Source: an uncultured Bacilli bacterium
Lineage (GTDB): Bacteria; Bacillota_I; Bacilli_A; RF39; UBA660
Reading direction: 5' to 3'
Assembly: GCA_910587775.1 (NCBI GenBank)
Contig: CAJUNF010000004.1
Span: 1-21,153 of the forward strand
Length of the DNA: 21,153 bases
Every line of letters begins with the position of its first letter. Position 1 is the stretch's first letter. The notes beneath the pieces were generated by a model, which saw only the letters and a list, made by a program, of their open reading frames with translations, did no database searches and was not told the DNA's origin. The translations under genes and the position numbers were made by a program. This document shows, one piece after another, positions 1 through 8,089 of the stretch.

Positions 1-1
1 A

Positions 2-430
2 CTCCATGAAATAGGGGCGATTCGTTGGAAAAAAACGTTAATATCCTATCCTTATGTCCTTCAAAAAGAAAATCAAGAAAAATATTTTTTAAATGCTCAA
101 CGAGTAAGAAATTTAATTGTTCAAAAAATGAATGCGTTTTTCGAGCGATATGATGCCCTTATTTTGCCTTGTAGTGAAAGAGAGGCCAAATCATTAAATC
201 CAAAAGAAAGTGTTACTACAAGTGATACAATGGTGCTTGAAAATCATATGGCGATTGGTAATTTTGGGGGATTTCCAAGTATTACGATTCCAAATGGTTT
301 TGTAAATGGCTTACCAATTGGAGTTAATTTGACTGCAAAAGTAAAAGATGATGAAAACTTATTACAGATTGCTGCCCGTTTAGAAGAAATGTTAGGATTA
401 TGTGGCCAAGTAGCAGGAGGGAAGAAGTAA
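2..430 (+). CDS. gatA: Glutamyl-tRNA(Gln) amidotransferase subunit A, 3' end (5' end outside window)
   Basis: The frame is open from the first bases of the window to TAA at 428-430, so only the last 142 or so residues are present. GatA is the amidase subunit of GatCAB. It frees ammonia from glutamine so that Glu-tRNA(Gln) or Asp-tRNA(Asn) can be converted to the amide form. The visible part has the family's C-terminal signatures: FLNAQRVR, then LILPC, then the block GGFPSITIPNGF followed by GLPIGVNL. The catalytic Ser-Ser-Lys residues lie upstream of the window. The stop codon overlaps the gatB start (TAATG), the usual gatA-gatB coupling. Identification rests on the motifs and on this neighbour. 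Confidence 0.9.
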   Translation, partial: LHEIGAIRWKKTLISYPYVLQKENQEKYFLNAQRVRNLIVQKMNAFFERYDALILPCSEREAKSLNPKESVTTSDTMVLENHMAIGNFGGFPSITIPNGFVNGLPIGVNLTAKVKDDENLLQIAARLEEMLGLCGQVAGGKK

Positions 431-1848
431 TGTATATACCAACTATTGGAATTGAAATGCACTGTGAGATGAAAAGCTTTTCCAAGGTATTTTCAAAAGC
501 TCGTAATACATACAGTGAAGAAGCTAATATTCATGTTGCTGTAAATGATATTGCATTACCTGGTATTTTACCGACTCTTAACAAAGAGGTTTTGCGAAAA
601 TCAATTATGGTTGCATCTATTTTAAACTGTGAAATTCCTGAATATTTTTTCTTTGATCGTAAAAATTATTATTATCCTGATTTACCAAAAGGATATCAAA
701 TTACACAAACACATAGTCCAGTTGGAGTAAATGGAACTATTACCATACCTTATCAAGAAGAGGAACTAGATGTTCTAATTCATGATATTCATTTAGAAGA
801 AGATACCGCACAACTAGAGCATATTAAAGATTCTACTTACATCAATTATAATCGTGCAGGAGTTCCATTATTAGAACTTGTAACAGGTCCATGTTTTCAT
901 ACAAAAGATGAGGTAGTTTCTTTTATCGAATATATAAGACGTGTGTATCAATATGCAGATATTTCTGATGCAGATGTAACAAAAGGTCAAATAAGATGTG
1001 ATGTAAATATTTCACTTAGTGATTCAGAAAACTTAGGAACCAGAGTAGAAGTGAAAAACGTTAACTCTATTTCTAATGTTGCTGCAGTAATTGATTATGA
1101 GATAAAACGTCAGTTAGATTTATTAGAAAGTGGACGAGGAGAAGAAATCGAACAAGAATCTAGAAGATGGGATGAAGAGTCATGTACAACGAAGAGAATG
1201 CGTAGCAAAGAAGATGCGATTGATTATCGTTATTTTGTTGAACCAAATATTCCTAAAATCAAAATTGATCCACAGTATGTTTTAGAAATAAAAAAAAGTA
1301 TTCCTGTTTTACCACTAGAACGTTTAAGAACCTATTTAAATGATTATGGATTAACTAGAGTAGATGCAAATACACTATTAAAAGAAAAAGCAATTAGTGA
1401 TTATTTTAATCAATGTGTAACATTGGGAATCGAACCAAAGATTGCTATGAACTGGATTACAGTAACGATAATGGGCTTTTTAAATAAAGAAGGAAAGAAC
1501 ATTTCTAATATTTCTTTCCTTCCAGAAGATTTAAAATATGTTATTGATAAGATTAAAGATGGAAGTATTTCATCAAAACAGGCCAAAGAAGCTGTGCTTG
1601 CCTCTTTAGAACAAAATAAAAAACCACAAGAATTTATGAAAGAGGAAAATACTCAAATTTCTGATGAAGCAAAATTAACGGAGATTATTGAAAGTATTTT
1701 AGAGAAAAATACAAGTCAAGTAGAAGCTTATCATAGTGGAAAAACAAATTTATTTCAGTTTTTTGTGGGTCAAGTTATGAAAGAAACAAAAGGATTAGCT
1801 AACCCTGTTAAAACAAGAGAAATTTTAGAAAAGAAATTGCAATCATAA
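430..1848 (+). CDS. gatB: Aspartyl/glutamyl-tRNA amidotransferase subunit B
   Basis: GatB is the subunit of cytoplasmic GatCAB that binds misacylated Glu-tRNA(Gln)/Asp-tRNA(Asn) and amidates it. I take ATG at 430, not the in-frame ATG at 400, because AGGAGGG at 415-421 sits 8 nt upstream and the protein then opens MYIPTIGIEMHCEMK, as GatB does. Length is 472 residues, typical for the family. Diagnostic blocks in order are FDRKNYYYPDLPKGYQI, DIHLEEDTAQLEH, YNRAGVPLLELV, IRCDVNISL, VEVKNVNSISN, RRWDEESCTTKRMRSKEDA and DYRYFVEPNIP. The C-terminal part is the YqeY-like tRNA-binding tail. It overlaps gatA by one base and ends in a strong terminator. No gatC is visible in the window. Confidence 0.97.
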   Translation: MYIPTIGIEMHCEMKSFSKVFSKARNTYSEEANIHVAVNDIALPGILPTLNKEVLRKSIMVASILNCEIPEYFFFDRKNYYYPDLPKGYQITQTHSPVGVNGTITIPYQEEELDVLIHDIHLEEDTAQLEHIKDSTYINYNRAGVPLLELVTGPCFHTKDEVVSFIEYIRRVYQYADISDADVTKGQIRCDVNISLSDSENLGTRVEVKNVNSISNVAAVIDYEIKRQLDLLESGRGEEIEQESRRWDEESCTTKRMRSKEDAIDYRYFVEPNIPKIKIDPQYVLEIKKSIPVLPLERLRTYLNDYGLTRVDANTLLKEKAISDYFNQCVTLGIEPKIAMNWITVTIMGFLNKEGKNISNISFLPEDLKYVIDKIKDGSISSKQAKEAVLASLEQNKKPQEFMKEENTQISDEAKLTEIIESILEKNTSQVEAYHSGKTNLFQFFVGQVMKETKGLANPVKTREILEKKLQS

Positions 1849-1867
1849 GAAAATGATTGCTTTTTTT
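1839..1867 (+). terminator. Rho-independent terminator of gatAB
   Basis: Perfect 8-bp stem GCAATCAT (1839-1846) / ATGATTGC (1853-1860) with a 6-nt loop, followed by seven T. The stem begins inside the last codons of gatB. Confidence 0.9.
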
Positions 1868-1880
1868 CTTACTTTTCTTA

Positions 1881-1889
1881 TGCTATAAT
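1881..1889 (+). promoter_or_regulatory. Extended -10 promoter for herA-like gene
   Basis: TGC followed by TATAAT (1884-1889) makes an extended -10 element, 26 nt before the ATG at 1916. No good -35 stands at 17 nt (only a T-run, part of the preceding terminator), so the extended -10 would carry the promoter. Confidence 0.6.
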
Positions 1890-1915
1890 GAAATGGAATA
1901 GTAAGAAGGGTTTTT

Positions 1916-3685
1916 ATGTTTGGAAAAATACAATTTATTAGTGATAATGTAGCTCATGTTTTACATGGTGAAAAAATGATAGAAGAACATGATTTAATGA
2001 ATGTTCATGTAGTGTTTGAAAGTATGAATCAACGAATTTTGGGAGAAATTACAGAGATTAATCCAGAATATTATATTATTCGTTTTTTGGGCGAATTTGT
2101 GGAATCTAGATATTTAAATGGTGTTATACGTAAACCACTTCTTTCAAGTAAGTTACGTTTGATTACACCAGAAGAATTAAAAATTCTGGTAGGTAGTGAA
2201 TCAGATAGTTCTTTTTTACTTGGTAAAAGTGCTATTTATACAGAATCTAATATTGTTCCTCAGATTAATGACTTTTTTTCTAATCACTTTGCAATTTTTG
2301 GAAATACTGGTAGTGGAAAGTCTTGTGGTGTCGCAAGAATAATTCAAAATGTGTTTCAAAATACAAAATCATTATCTTATCATGCAAACCTTTTTTTGTT
2401 TGATTCTTTTGGAGAATATAAAAATGCATTTAAGACTATTAGTCAATTTGGTGATCATTATCAATATAAATTTATTACAACGAATCCTGTTGATGCAGAA
2501 GATGTATTGCTTCAAATTCCAGTTAATTTATTAAAAATGGATGATTGGGCGTTATTATTACAAGCTAGTAGTCATAGTCAACTACCTATTATTGAACGTA
2601 CCCTTCGTCTAGCTAAAATATTTTCTCAAAAAAATGCAGAAGCAGAAGAATATAAAAATCATTTAATAGCGAAAGCTTTACTTGCAGTATTATTTAGTAA
2701 TCAAACAACAGCTAGTAAGAAAAATGAAATTTTTACGATTATTGAGGTATGTCATACAGTCGATTTTAATTTTGATGCACGAATCTCTGGTCTTGGTTAT
2801 TCTAGAAGTTTTTCTGAATGTTTTGAAATAGATTCTAATGGATATTTTGGGGAAAGTGTTTTAATTACAGATTATATTTTAAAACATGTTAATGATGATT
2901 TAGAAGAAATGAAAGAACCAACAGAATATTCTTTTAGTATTTTAGATTTTGAAAGAGCACTTGATTTTACTTTAATTAGTGAAGGATTTCAAAATAATTC
3001 TCATGTTTATGATGATGCTATTATATTAAAGGTTCGTTTGGCAAGTATTTTAAATACAAAGGTTAGTAATTATTTTGTTAATGTTGGATATATCAAAATT
3101 GGAGATTTTGTTCAAAATTTAATTATGAATCGTCGTAAGAAGGCACAAATTATTAATATTAATTTAGAAGATGTAGATGATGTTTATGCTAAAGTTATTG
3201 TAAAGGTGTTATGTCGTATTTTATTTGATTTTAGTAAGAGTTTATTAGATCGTGCTAGTATGCCTTTTCATTTAATCTTAGAAGAAGCGCATCGATATAT
3301 TCAAAAAGATAGTGATACTTTCTTGCTTGGATATAATATATTTGATCGAATTGCTAAAGAAGGAAGAAAATATGGAACTATGTTGGGTGTTATTTCTCAA
3401 AGACCTGTTGAAATTAGCGATACCGTTATAGCTCAAATGTCTAATTTTTTGATTTTTAAAATGACACATCCAAAGGATATTAAATATATTGAAGAGATGA
3501 TTCCTAATATTTCAGCGGATATTATAGCAAAACAGAAAGTGTTACAACCTGGTACATGTGTAGCTTTTGGTAGTGCTTTTAAAATTCCGATGATTGTGAA
3601 ACTTGATTTACCAAATCCTCTACCTTATTCTTCTAATTGTAATGTAGCTCTTGTTTGGAATGCTTATAAGAATAAAGTTAGTTAG
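1916..3685 (+). CDS. HerA-type (FtsK/HerA superfamily) hexameric ATPase
   Basis: A 589-residue protein with the layout of HerA DNA-translocating ATPases. It has an N-terminal beta-barrel (HAS-barrel-like, about residues 1-80), a P-loop GNTGSGKS at 129-136, a Walker B segment LILEEAH near 452-458, and a downstream ISQRP segment typical of the superfamily. Start ATG at 1916 has AAGAAGGG 5 nt upstream. In archaea and some bacteria HerA works with the nuclease NurA in DNA end resection, or with SIR2/DUF4297 partners in phage defence. Neither partner is next to it here. The following gene is a lysozyme 23 nt away, with no terminator between them. The ATPase family is clear; the biological role is not. 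Confidence 0.8.
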   Translation: MFGKIQFISDNVAHVLHGEKMIEEHDLMNVHVVFESMNQRILGEITEINPEYYIIRFLGEFVESRYLNGVIRKPLLSSKLRLITPEELKILVGSESDSSFLLGKSAIYTESNIVPQINDFFSNHFAIFGNTGSGKSCGVARIIQNVFQNTKSLSYHANLFLFDSFGEYKNAFKTISQFGDHYQYKFITTNPVDAEDVLLQIPVNLLKMDDWALLLQASSHSQLPIIERTLRLAKIFSQKNAEAEEYKNHLIAKALLAVLFSNQTTASKKNEIFTIIEVCHTVDFNFDARISGLGYSRSFSECFEIDSNGYFGESVLITDYILKHVNDDLEEMKEPTEYSFSILDFERALDFTLISEGFQNNSHVYDDAIILKVRLASILNTKVSNYFVNVGYIKIGDFVQNLIMNRRKKAQIININLEDVDDVYAKVIVKVLCRILFDFSKSLLDRASMPFHLILEEAHRYIQKDSDTFLLGYNIFDRIAKEGRKYGTMLGVISQRPVEISDTVIAQMSNFLIFKMTHPKDIKYIEEMIPNISADIIAKQKVLQPGTCVAFGSAFKIPMIVKLDLPNPLPYSSNCNVALVWNAYKNKVS

Positions 3686-3708
3686 TTTTTTAGAAAGGAA
3701 GTGAATTT

Positions 3709-4908
3709 ATGAAGAAAAAAGATATTTTAATTAAAGTACTTCCTTTGGTGATAATACTATGTCTGATTCTTATTTTCTTTGGAATAAAGATATATCAAAA
3801 AAGTCATGCTAAAATAGAAGTACATTATAAGGATTCTTTAACTGCAGAAGTTGGTACTAAAGCAAATTTAACTGATTATATTATTTCTTTAAATGGACAG
3901 ATGCCTAATGAACAGCTAATTGATACTTCTTCACTTGGACAGAAGAGGATTAGTTTTTCTTATTTAAACGATGATGGTTATGTAGTTGATACTTCTGTTG
4001 TTATTGAGGTGGTAGATACTACAAAACCTATGGTATGGCTTGGGAGTAGTTATACTGTAAATGTAGGTAGTGATGATAGTTTTGTAAAAAAGATTATGTG
4101 TGCTGATAATTATGATGAAAGTCCAGAATGTAAATTAGTTGGAGATTATGATTTAAATACAGTTGGGACATATCCTGTTATTTTGGAGGCAACAGATTCT
4201 TCTTCTAATCAACTTCGTCATGAGTTCGAATTAAAAGTAGTTGAACCAAAAAAGGGCTCTACTACAACACCTACAAAAACTATTTTTCATGATGCTTTAA
4301 ATATTTATAAAAATGAAAATACCCAATTGGGTTTGGATATTTCTTTTTGGCAAGGCGATGTTGATTATCATGTTTTAAAGGAAAATGGCGTAGAATTTGT
4401 GTTTCTTCGTGTTGGAACTACAAATGGTATTAATGGAGATTATATTTTAGATAAAAAGTTTGAACAAAATATAAGCCGAGCTACAGAAGCAGGAATTCCT
4501 GTTGGTATCTATTTTTATTCTTATGCGAATAGTGAGGAAAAAGCAAGGGAAGATGCTAGATGGGTATTAGAACAAATTAAAGATAAAAACGTAACTCTTC
4601 CAATTGCATTTGATTGGGAAAATTGGAGTTTTTATAATGAATTTCATTTAAGTTTAATGGGGCTTTCTAATATGGCGAATGGATTTATTGATGAGATTAA
4701 AAAAGCTGGATATGAAGGAATGTTATATAGTAGCAAATCTTATTTAGAGAAAGTATGGCCAGAGCACAATCATAAAGTGTGGCTTGCTCATTATACAAAT
4801 CAGACGAATTATCAAGGAGATTATGAGTACTGGCAAATGTGTAGTGATGGTGTAATACCTGGAATTAATGGGTTTGTGGATATTAATATCCGTTATAAAA
4901 AATCTTGA
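3709..4908 (+). CDS. Membrane-anchored GH25 family lysozyme with Ig-like domain
   Basis: A 399-residue protein. A short basic N-terminus and a hydrophobic helix (about residues 9-27) form a signal anchor with the rest outside. One or two Ig-like/DUF5011-type repeats follow (about 35-185), then a Thr-rich linker. The GH25 muramidase barrel runs from about 205 to the end: GLDISFW (D210), VGIYFYSYA, the FDWEN motif with acid pair D302 and E304, VWLAHY, and the closing YWQ...VDIN. GH25 enzymes cut the MurNAc-GlcNAc bond of peptidoglycan, so the host probably has a wall. Start ATG 3709 has AGAAAGGAAGTGA upstream. It probably shares a transcript with the HerA-like gene. The stop codon overlaps the -35 of the 6S RNA promoter. 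Confidence 0.9.
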   Translation: MKKKDILIKVLPLVIILCLILIFFGIKIYQKSHAKIEVHYKDSLTAEVGTKANLTDYIISLNGQMPNEQLIDTSSLGQKRISFSYLNDDGYVVDTSVVIEVVDTTKPMVWLGSSYTVNVGSDDSFVKKIMCADNYDESPECKLVGDYDLNTVGTYPVILEATDSSSNQLRHEFELKVVEPKKGSTTTPTKTIFHDALNIYKNENTQLGLDISFWQGDVDYHVLKENGVEFVFLRVGTTNGINGDYILDKKFEQNISRATEAGIPVGIYFYSYANSEEKAREDARWVLEQIKDKNVTLPIAFDWENWSFYNEFHLSLMGLSNMANGFIDEIKKAGYEGMLYSSKSYLEKVWPEHNHKVWLAHYTNQTNYQGDYEYWQMCSDGVIPGINGFVDINIRYKKS

Positions 4909-4933
4909 GAATTCTTTTGTTTGATGTTATAAT
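4905..4933 (+). promoter_or_regulatory. Promoter of 6S RNA
   Basis: TTGAGA (4905-4910), 17-nt spacer, TATAAT (4928-4933). It predicts initiation at about 4940, exactly where the closing stem of the RNA begins. Confidence 0.85.
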
Positions 4934-4940
4934 TAAATTA

Positions 4941-5112
4941 CCAAAAGATAGTCAGTTTTACATAAAACCGTCTATGGTGATAATTGGGAATCAGAACTCT
5001 ATATGGTGTGAAAACTAATCCATTAAGTGAATTAGGATCCTAAAGTATAGATGAGATGCCCACCTGCGAGTGAGCGGGCTTTTATCACAAATTGACTTCT
5101 TTTGGTTTTTTT
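4941..5112 (+). ncRNA. ssrS: 6S RNA
   Basis: About 165 nt whose ends pair to form a long closing stem. CCAAAAGA (4941-4948) is the perfect complement of TCTTTTGG (5098-5105). Inside it, AGTCAGTTT pairs with AAATTGACT through one G-U. A run of seven T follows (5106-5112). A perfect-spacing promoter sits just upstream and no ORF is present. 6S RNA is a long irregular hairpin that mimics an open promoter and sequesters the housekeeping RNA polymerase holoenzyme. In Bacillus subtilis one 6S gene lies between tcdA (yrvM) and rarA (yrvN). Here tcdA follows immediately and rarA is nearby, which supports the call. A covariance-model search would settle it. Confidence 0.82.
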
Positions 5113-5132
5113 ATGTATTTTGAGGTGATATG

Positions 5133-5801
5133 ATGTTTGACCGATTAATAACTGTAATTGGAAAAGATAAATTTGACTTTTTAAGGAAATGCCGCATTTT
5201 AATTATTGGTGTTGGTGGAGTAGGCGGTTATGCTTTGGAAGCTTTAGTAAGAAGTGGTGTAGAAAATATTTCTATTGCTGATTATGATATTATTGAACTA
5301 TCTAATATAAATCGCCAGATAATATCTTTAAAATCAAATGTGGGGTGTATGAAAGTAGAAGAAGCTAAAAAAAGAGCTAATTCTATTTGTCCGAATTGTA
5401 ATGTTGAAGTTTTACCAAAACGTTTAAGTGAAGAAGATTTATTTCTTTTAAATTCTTATGATTATATATTAGATGCTTGTGATGATGTGTCTTTTAAAGT
5501 TTTATTAATTAAATATTGTTATCGAAATAATATAAAATTAATTAGTTGTATGGGAACTGGAAATCGGCTTCATCCAGAAAAACTTCAAATAACGCTTTTG
5601 AAAAAAACAGAAAATGATCCCTTAGCAAAAAAGATACGCACGATTTTAAGAAAAGAGGATCCTAAACTATTAAATGTATCCGTAGTTTGGAGTAGTGAGT
5701 GTCCAGTTTCTTCAAGACTTATAGGAACTATGTGTTCTGTTCCTATGAGTGCAGGGAGTTTGATGGCTAGTTTTGTAGTGCAAGATGTGTTAAAGAAATA
5801 A
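5133..5801 (+). CDS. tcdA: tRNA threonylcarbamoyladenosine dehydratase (E1/ThiF-like)
   Basis: TcdA adenylates and cyclises t6A at position 37 of ANN-decoding tRNAs to give cyclic t6A. The N-terminal Rossmann nucleotide site IGVGGVGGYALEALVRSG (glycines at 26-32) is followed by the ThiF-family signature DYDIIELSNINRQI, then DACDD and the GTGNRLHPEKL block typical of TcdA. Length is 222 residues, near the short end for the family. Two ATGs stand in tandem. GAGGTGA at 5122-5128 leaves 1 nt to the first and 4 nt to the second, so I take 5133. It starts just after the 6S RNA terminator. Confidence 0.92.
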   Translation: MFDRLITVIGKDKFDFLRKCRILIIGVGGVGGYALEALVRSGVENISIADYDIIELSNINRQIISLKSNVGCMKVEEAKKRANSICPNCNVEVLPKRLSEEDLFLLNSYDYILDACDDVSFKVLLIKYCYRNNIKLISCMGTGNRLHPEKLQITLLKKTENDPLAKKIRTILRKEDPKLLNVSVVWSSECPVSSRLIGTMCSVPMSAGSLMASFVVQDVLKK

Positions 5802-5830
5802 AAAATGAGATGTTAAAAAATCTCATTTTT
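5801..5830. terminator. Bidirectional terminator between tcdA and gpsA
   Basis: Inverted repeat AAAAATGAGA (5801-5810) / TCTCATTTTT (5821-5830) ends in A-runs on the left and T-runs on the right, so it can stop both convergent genes. The gpsA stop codon lies within it. Confidence 0.8.
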
Positions 5831-6802
5831 GTCTTTTTCAGGCTGTTCATATAAAACTTTAGGATCTTCATCTAATAGTACGATATTGTATATGCTTTCT
5901 AATAAGCTATTTTTTATTTTCCATTTTTTTAGGATGGATGGTATAACTTGCAAGTTTGTATATCCTTCTACTGTAGTATTTTTTAGATATTCTTCTAATT
6001 CTTGTTTAGATGTTTTGTTACCAATTTTAAAACCTAGTGTAAAATTACGACTATTTTTGCTACTTGAGGTCATTAGTAAGTCTCCAATTCCTCCATAGCT
6101 AAATATTGTTTTATGACATCCAAATGCTTTTAAAATGATTTTATTAACTTCTTCTACCATTTTAGTAATATATCCATAATAAACTCCATCTGTTACTTTT
6201 AGACCATTTAGAATGCCACTTCCAATTGCATAAATGTTTTTTAATATAGAGCAAAGTTCTAAACCATGTAAATCATCAATGAAGTGATATTCAAAAGAAT
6301 CATCTAAAATACGTTCTAATTTTTTGAATCCTATTTTATTACTTCCAGCAAAAGTTAAATAATTTGGTCCATCTACAATTAAATCTGAAGCAAAGGTTGG
6401 ACCTGCAAAGAATGTGTAAGAATTACATTTTAAAAATTTTCTTGTGTAATCTGAAAAAAATTCACATTTTTCTAGATCCATTCCTTTTGTCCCAACAAAA
6501 ATAGGGGTGTTTTTTTTATAATAAGGTTTTATATTAGCTAATGTATCTTTAAAAAATTTACTACCTACTAAGATAAAAATGACAGAAGCATCTTCTAGGA
6601 TTTCTTCAAAATTATTTGATAAAAATACATTACTTTCATATTTTATTTTTTTAGATAAAAACTCAAATTTTCTTGATTTATTAAATTTTTCTATCAATTC
6701 ATCTTGTTCTGTCCATAGATAAATATCATTGTCTTTTCTTTTTTGAAATTGATAGGTTAGGGCAGTACTATAAAGTCCTGTTCCAAGTATTGCTATTTTC
6801 AT
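5813..6802 (-). CDS. gpsA: NAD(P)H-dependent glycerol-3-phosphate dehydrogenase
   Basis: GpsA reduces dihydroxyacetone phosphate to sn-glycerol-3-phosphate for phospholipid synthesis in the cytoplasm. The N-terminus MKIAILGTGLYSTAL is the Rossmann dinucleotide site. GTKGMD, FFAGPTFA, LKNIYAIGSGILNGL (catalytic Lys) and GIGDLLMTSSSKNSRN follow in family order. Length is 329 residues. I start at ATG 6802, because AAAGGTGA ends 6 nt upstream; a GTG at 6811 would sit inside that ribosome site. Oddity: the usual G-SWGTAL turn reads G-LYSTAL, so the second glycine of the nucleotide loop is replaced by Ser. It is downstream of rarA with 1 nt between stop and start. Confidence 0.88.
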   Translation of the reverse strand: MKIAILGTGLYSTALTYQFQKRKDNDIYLWTEQDELIEKFNKSRKFEFLSKKIKYESNVFLSNNFEEILEDASVIFILVGSKFFKDTLANIKPYYKKNTPIFVGTKGMDLEKCEFFSDYTRKFLKCNSYTFFAGPTFASDLIVDGPNYLTFAGSNKIGFKKLERILDDSFEYHFIDDLHGLELCSILKNIYAIGSGILNGLKVTDGVYYGYITKMVEEVNKIILKAFGCHKTIFSYGGIGDLLMTSSSKNSRNFTLGFKIGNKTSKQELEEYLKNTTVEGYTNLQVIPSILKKWKIKNSLLESIYNIVLLDEDPKVLYEQPEKDKNEIF

Positions 6803-6803
6803 T

Positions 6804-8000
6804 TTATTCACCTTTTGTTTCTTTCCATATATGATTTAAGTTGTTTTCATATTTGTTATTTTTTTGTTGATAGTATTTTTTCCCTTTTAAATTATTTGGC
6901 AGGTAGGTTTGTGAAACATACGAGTTTGGATAATTATGAGGATAGAGGTATTTTGGACTATTTGTTTTGATATGATCTGGTATGTTACCTATATTTCCTT
7001 TTCGGATGTCATTTATTGCCTCATCGAGAGCAATATGCCCACTATTACTTTTGGGAGAAAGGGCCATTTCTGTGACAATTACTCCAAGTGGAATTCGTGC
7101 TTCTGGTAAACCGATTAATTCAGATGCATGAATCGCTGCCATAACTTTAGGTCCAATAGCTGGATTAGCAAGGCCAATATCCTCGTATGCAATAACGCTC
7201 ATTCTTCTATAAATGCTATCTAAATCGCCCACTTCAATTAATCTTGCTAAATAATGAAGAGAGGCATCTACATCACTTCCACGAATTGATTTTTGAAAAG
7301 CAGATAAGACGTCATAGTGTCCATCTTCATTTTTATCATGAAAAAATACAGGCTTTGCTTCTATATTTTTAACAGTTTCTAAAGATACTTTTTGGTCTTT
7401 TGTTGAGTAATATGATACTTCTAATAAATTTAAGGCACTTCTAAAATCACCAGAGGATGCAAAAGAAATATAATCTAAAGCATCTTCACTAATTTCAATG
7501 TTATTTAAGTAATTACAAGCGTTTTTTAAACCACCTTTAATTTCTTCTTGTGTTAATTCATGAAGTTCAAAAATTTGAACACGACTACGAATCGCAAGAT
7601 TTATTTTATGATAGGGATTAGAGGTTGTTAAGCCGATTAAAATAATTAATCCAGATTCTAAGTGAGGTAATAAAATATCTTGTTTGTCTTTATTCATTCT
7701 ATGAATTTCATCTATCACAAGTATTAATTCGCCATACATTTTAGCTTCTTCAATGACAATGTCAAAATCTTGTTTGTTGTTTATTGTTGCGTTTAAAAAG
7801 CGATGAGGTAGTTTAAGCTCTTCTACAATAGCATTTGCAATAGATGTTTTTCCAATACCAGGCTTTCCATATAAAATAATGGAAAACATTTTTTTATTTT
7901 TTACTAAGTTTGATAAAATCTTGTCTTCACCAATAATATGTTTTTGACCAATAATATCTTTTAATGCTTTTGGCCTTATTTTATTTGCTAATAAATCCAA
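6804..8000 (-). CDS. rarA: Replication-associated recombination ATPase RarA/MgsA
   Basis: RarA is a clamp-loader-like AAA+ ATPase that acts at stalled replication forks. The start of the protein (MDLLANKIRPKALKDIIGQ) matches the family. Walker A GKPGIGKT is at 45-52, Walker B LILVIDE ends at about 98, and the sensor segment LTTSN follows. The MgsA C-terminal domain is visible as SLHYLARLIEVGD, YEDIGLANP and AIHASELIGLPEARIPL. Length is 398 residues. I choose TTG at 8000 because AAGGTGA lies 5 nt before it; the upstream GTG at 8009 is part of that ribosome site. It is the first gene of a rarA-gpsA operon, and tcdA lies beyond as in Bacillus. Confidence 0.93.
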   Translation of the reverse strand: MDLLANKIRPKALKDIIGQKHIIGEDKILSNLVKNKKMFSIILYGKPGIGKTSIANAIVEELKLPHRFLNATINNKQDFDIVIEEAKMYGELILVIDEIHRMNKDKQDILLPHLESGLIILIGLTTSNPYHKINLAIRSRVQIFELHELTQEEIKGGLKNACNYLNNIEISEDALDYISFASSGDFRSALNLLEVSYYSTKDQKVSLETVKNIEAKPVFFHDKNEDGHYDVLSAFQKSIRGSDVDASLHYLARLIEVGDLDSIYRRMSVIAYEDIGLANPAIGPKVMAAIHASELIGLPEARIPLGVIVTEMALSPKSNSGHIALDEAINDIRKGNIGNIPDHIKTNSPKYLYPHNYPNSYVSQTYLPNNLKGKKYYQQKNNKYENNLNHIWKETKGE

Positions 8001-8017
8001 AGAAATCACCTTGTTTC

Positions 8018-8026
8018 ATTATATCA
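8018..8026 (-). promoter_or_regulatory. Extended -10 promoter of rarA-gpsA
   Basis: Read on the minus strand, TGA followed by TATAAT forms an extended -10 just upstream of the AAGGTGA ribosome site. The -35 region is poor. It faces away from the recombinase promoter, with which it shares a 70-nt gap. Confidence 0.6.
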
Positions 8027-8037
8027 TATCAATTGGT

Positions 8038-8067
8038 TTGACGAAAGTTATCTCTTTATCTTATAAT
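8038..8067 (+). promoter_or_regulatory. Promoter of Xer-type recombinase gene
   Basis: TTGACG (8038-8043), 18-nt spacer, TATAAT (8062-8067). Predicted initiation near 8074 rules out the TTG at 8072 as the start codon and supports ATG 8090. Confidence 0.75.
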
Positions 8068-8089
8068 AGCTTTGAGAGTAGGATGTATT

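Noticed and set aside
5829..6098. Plus-strand ORF of 89 codons inside gpsA
   Set aside because: It is antisense to a clear gpsA, has no ribosome site and is rich in Ser/Phe as expected of a shadow frame. The same holds for the minus-strand ORFs inside the pIII-like gene and the others.
8072..8089. Earlier TTG start for the recombinase
   Set aside because: It lies at or before the predicted transcription start and has no ribosome site; ATG 8090 fits both.
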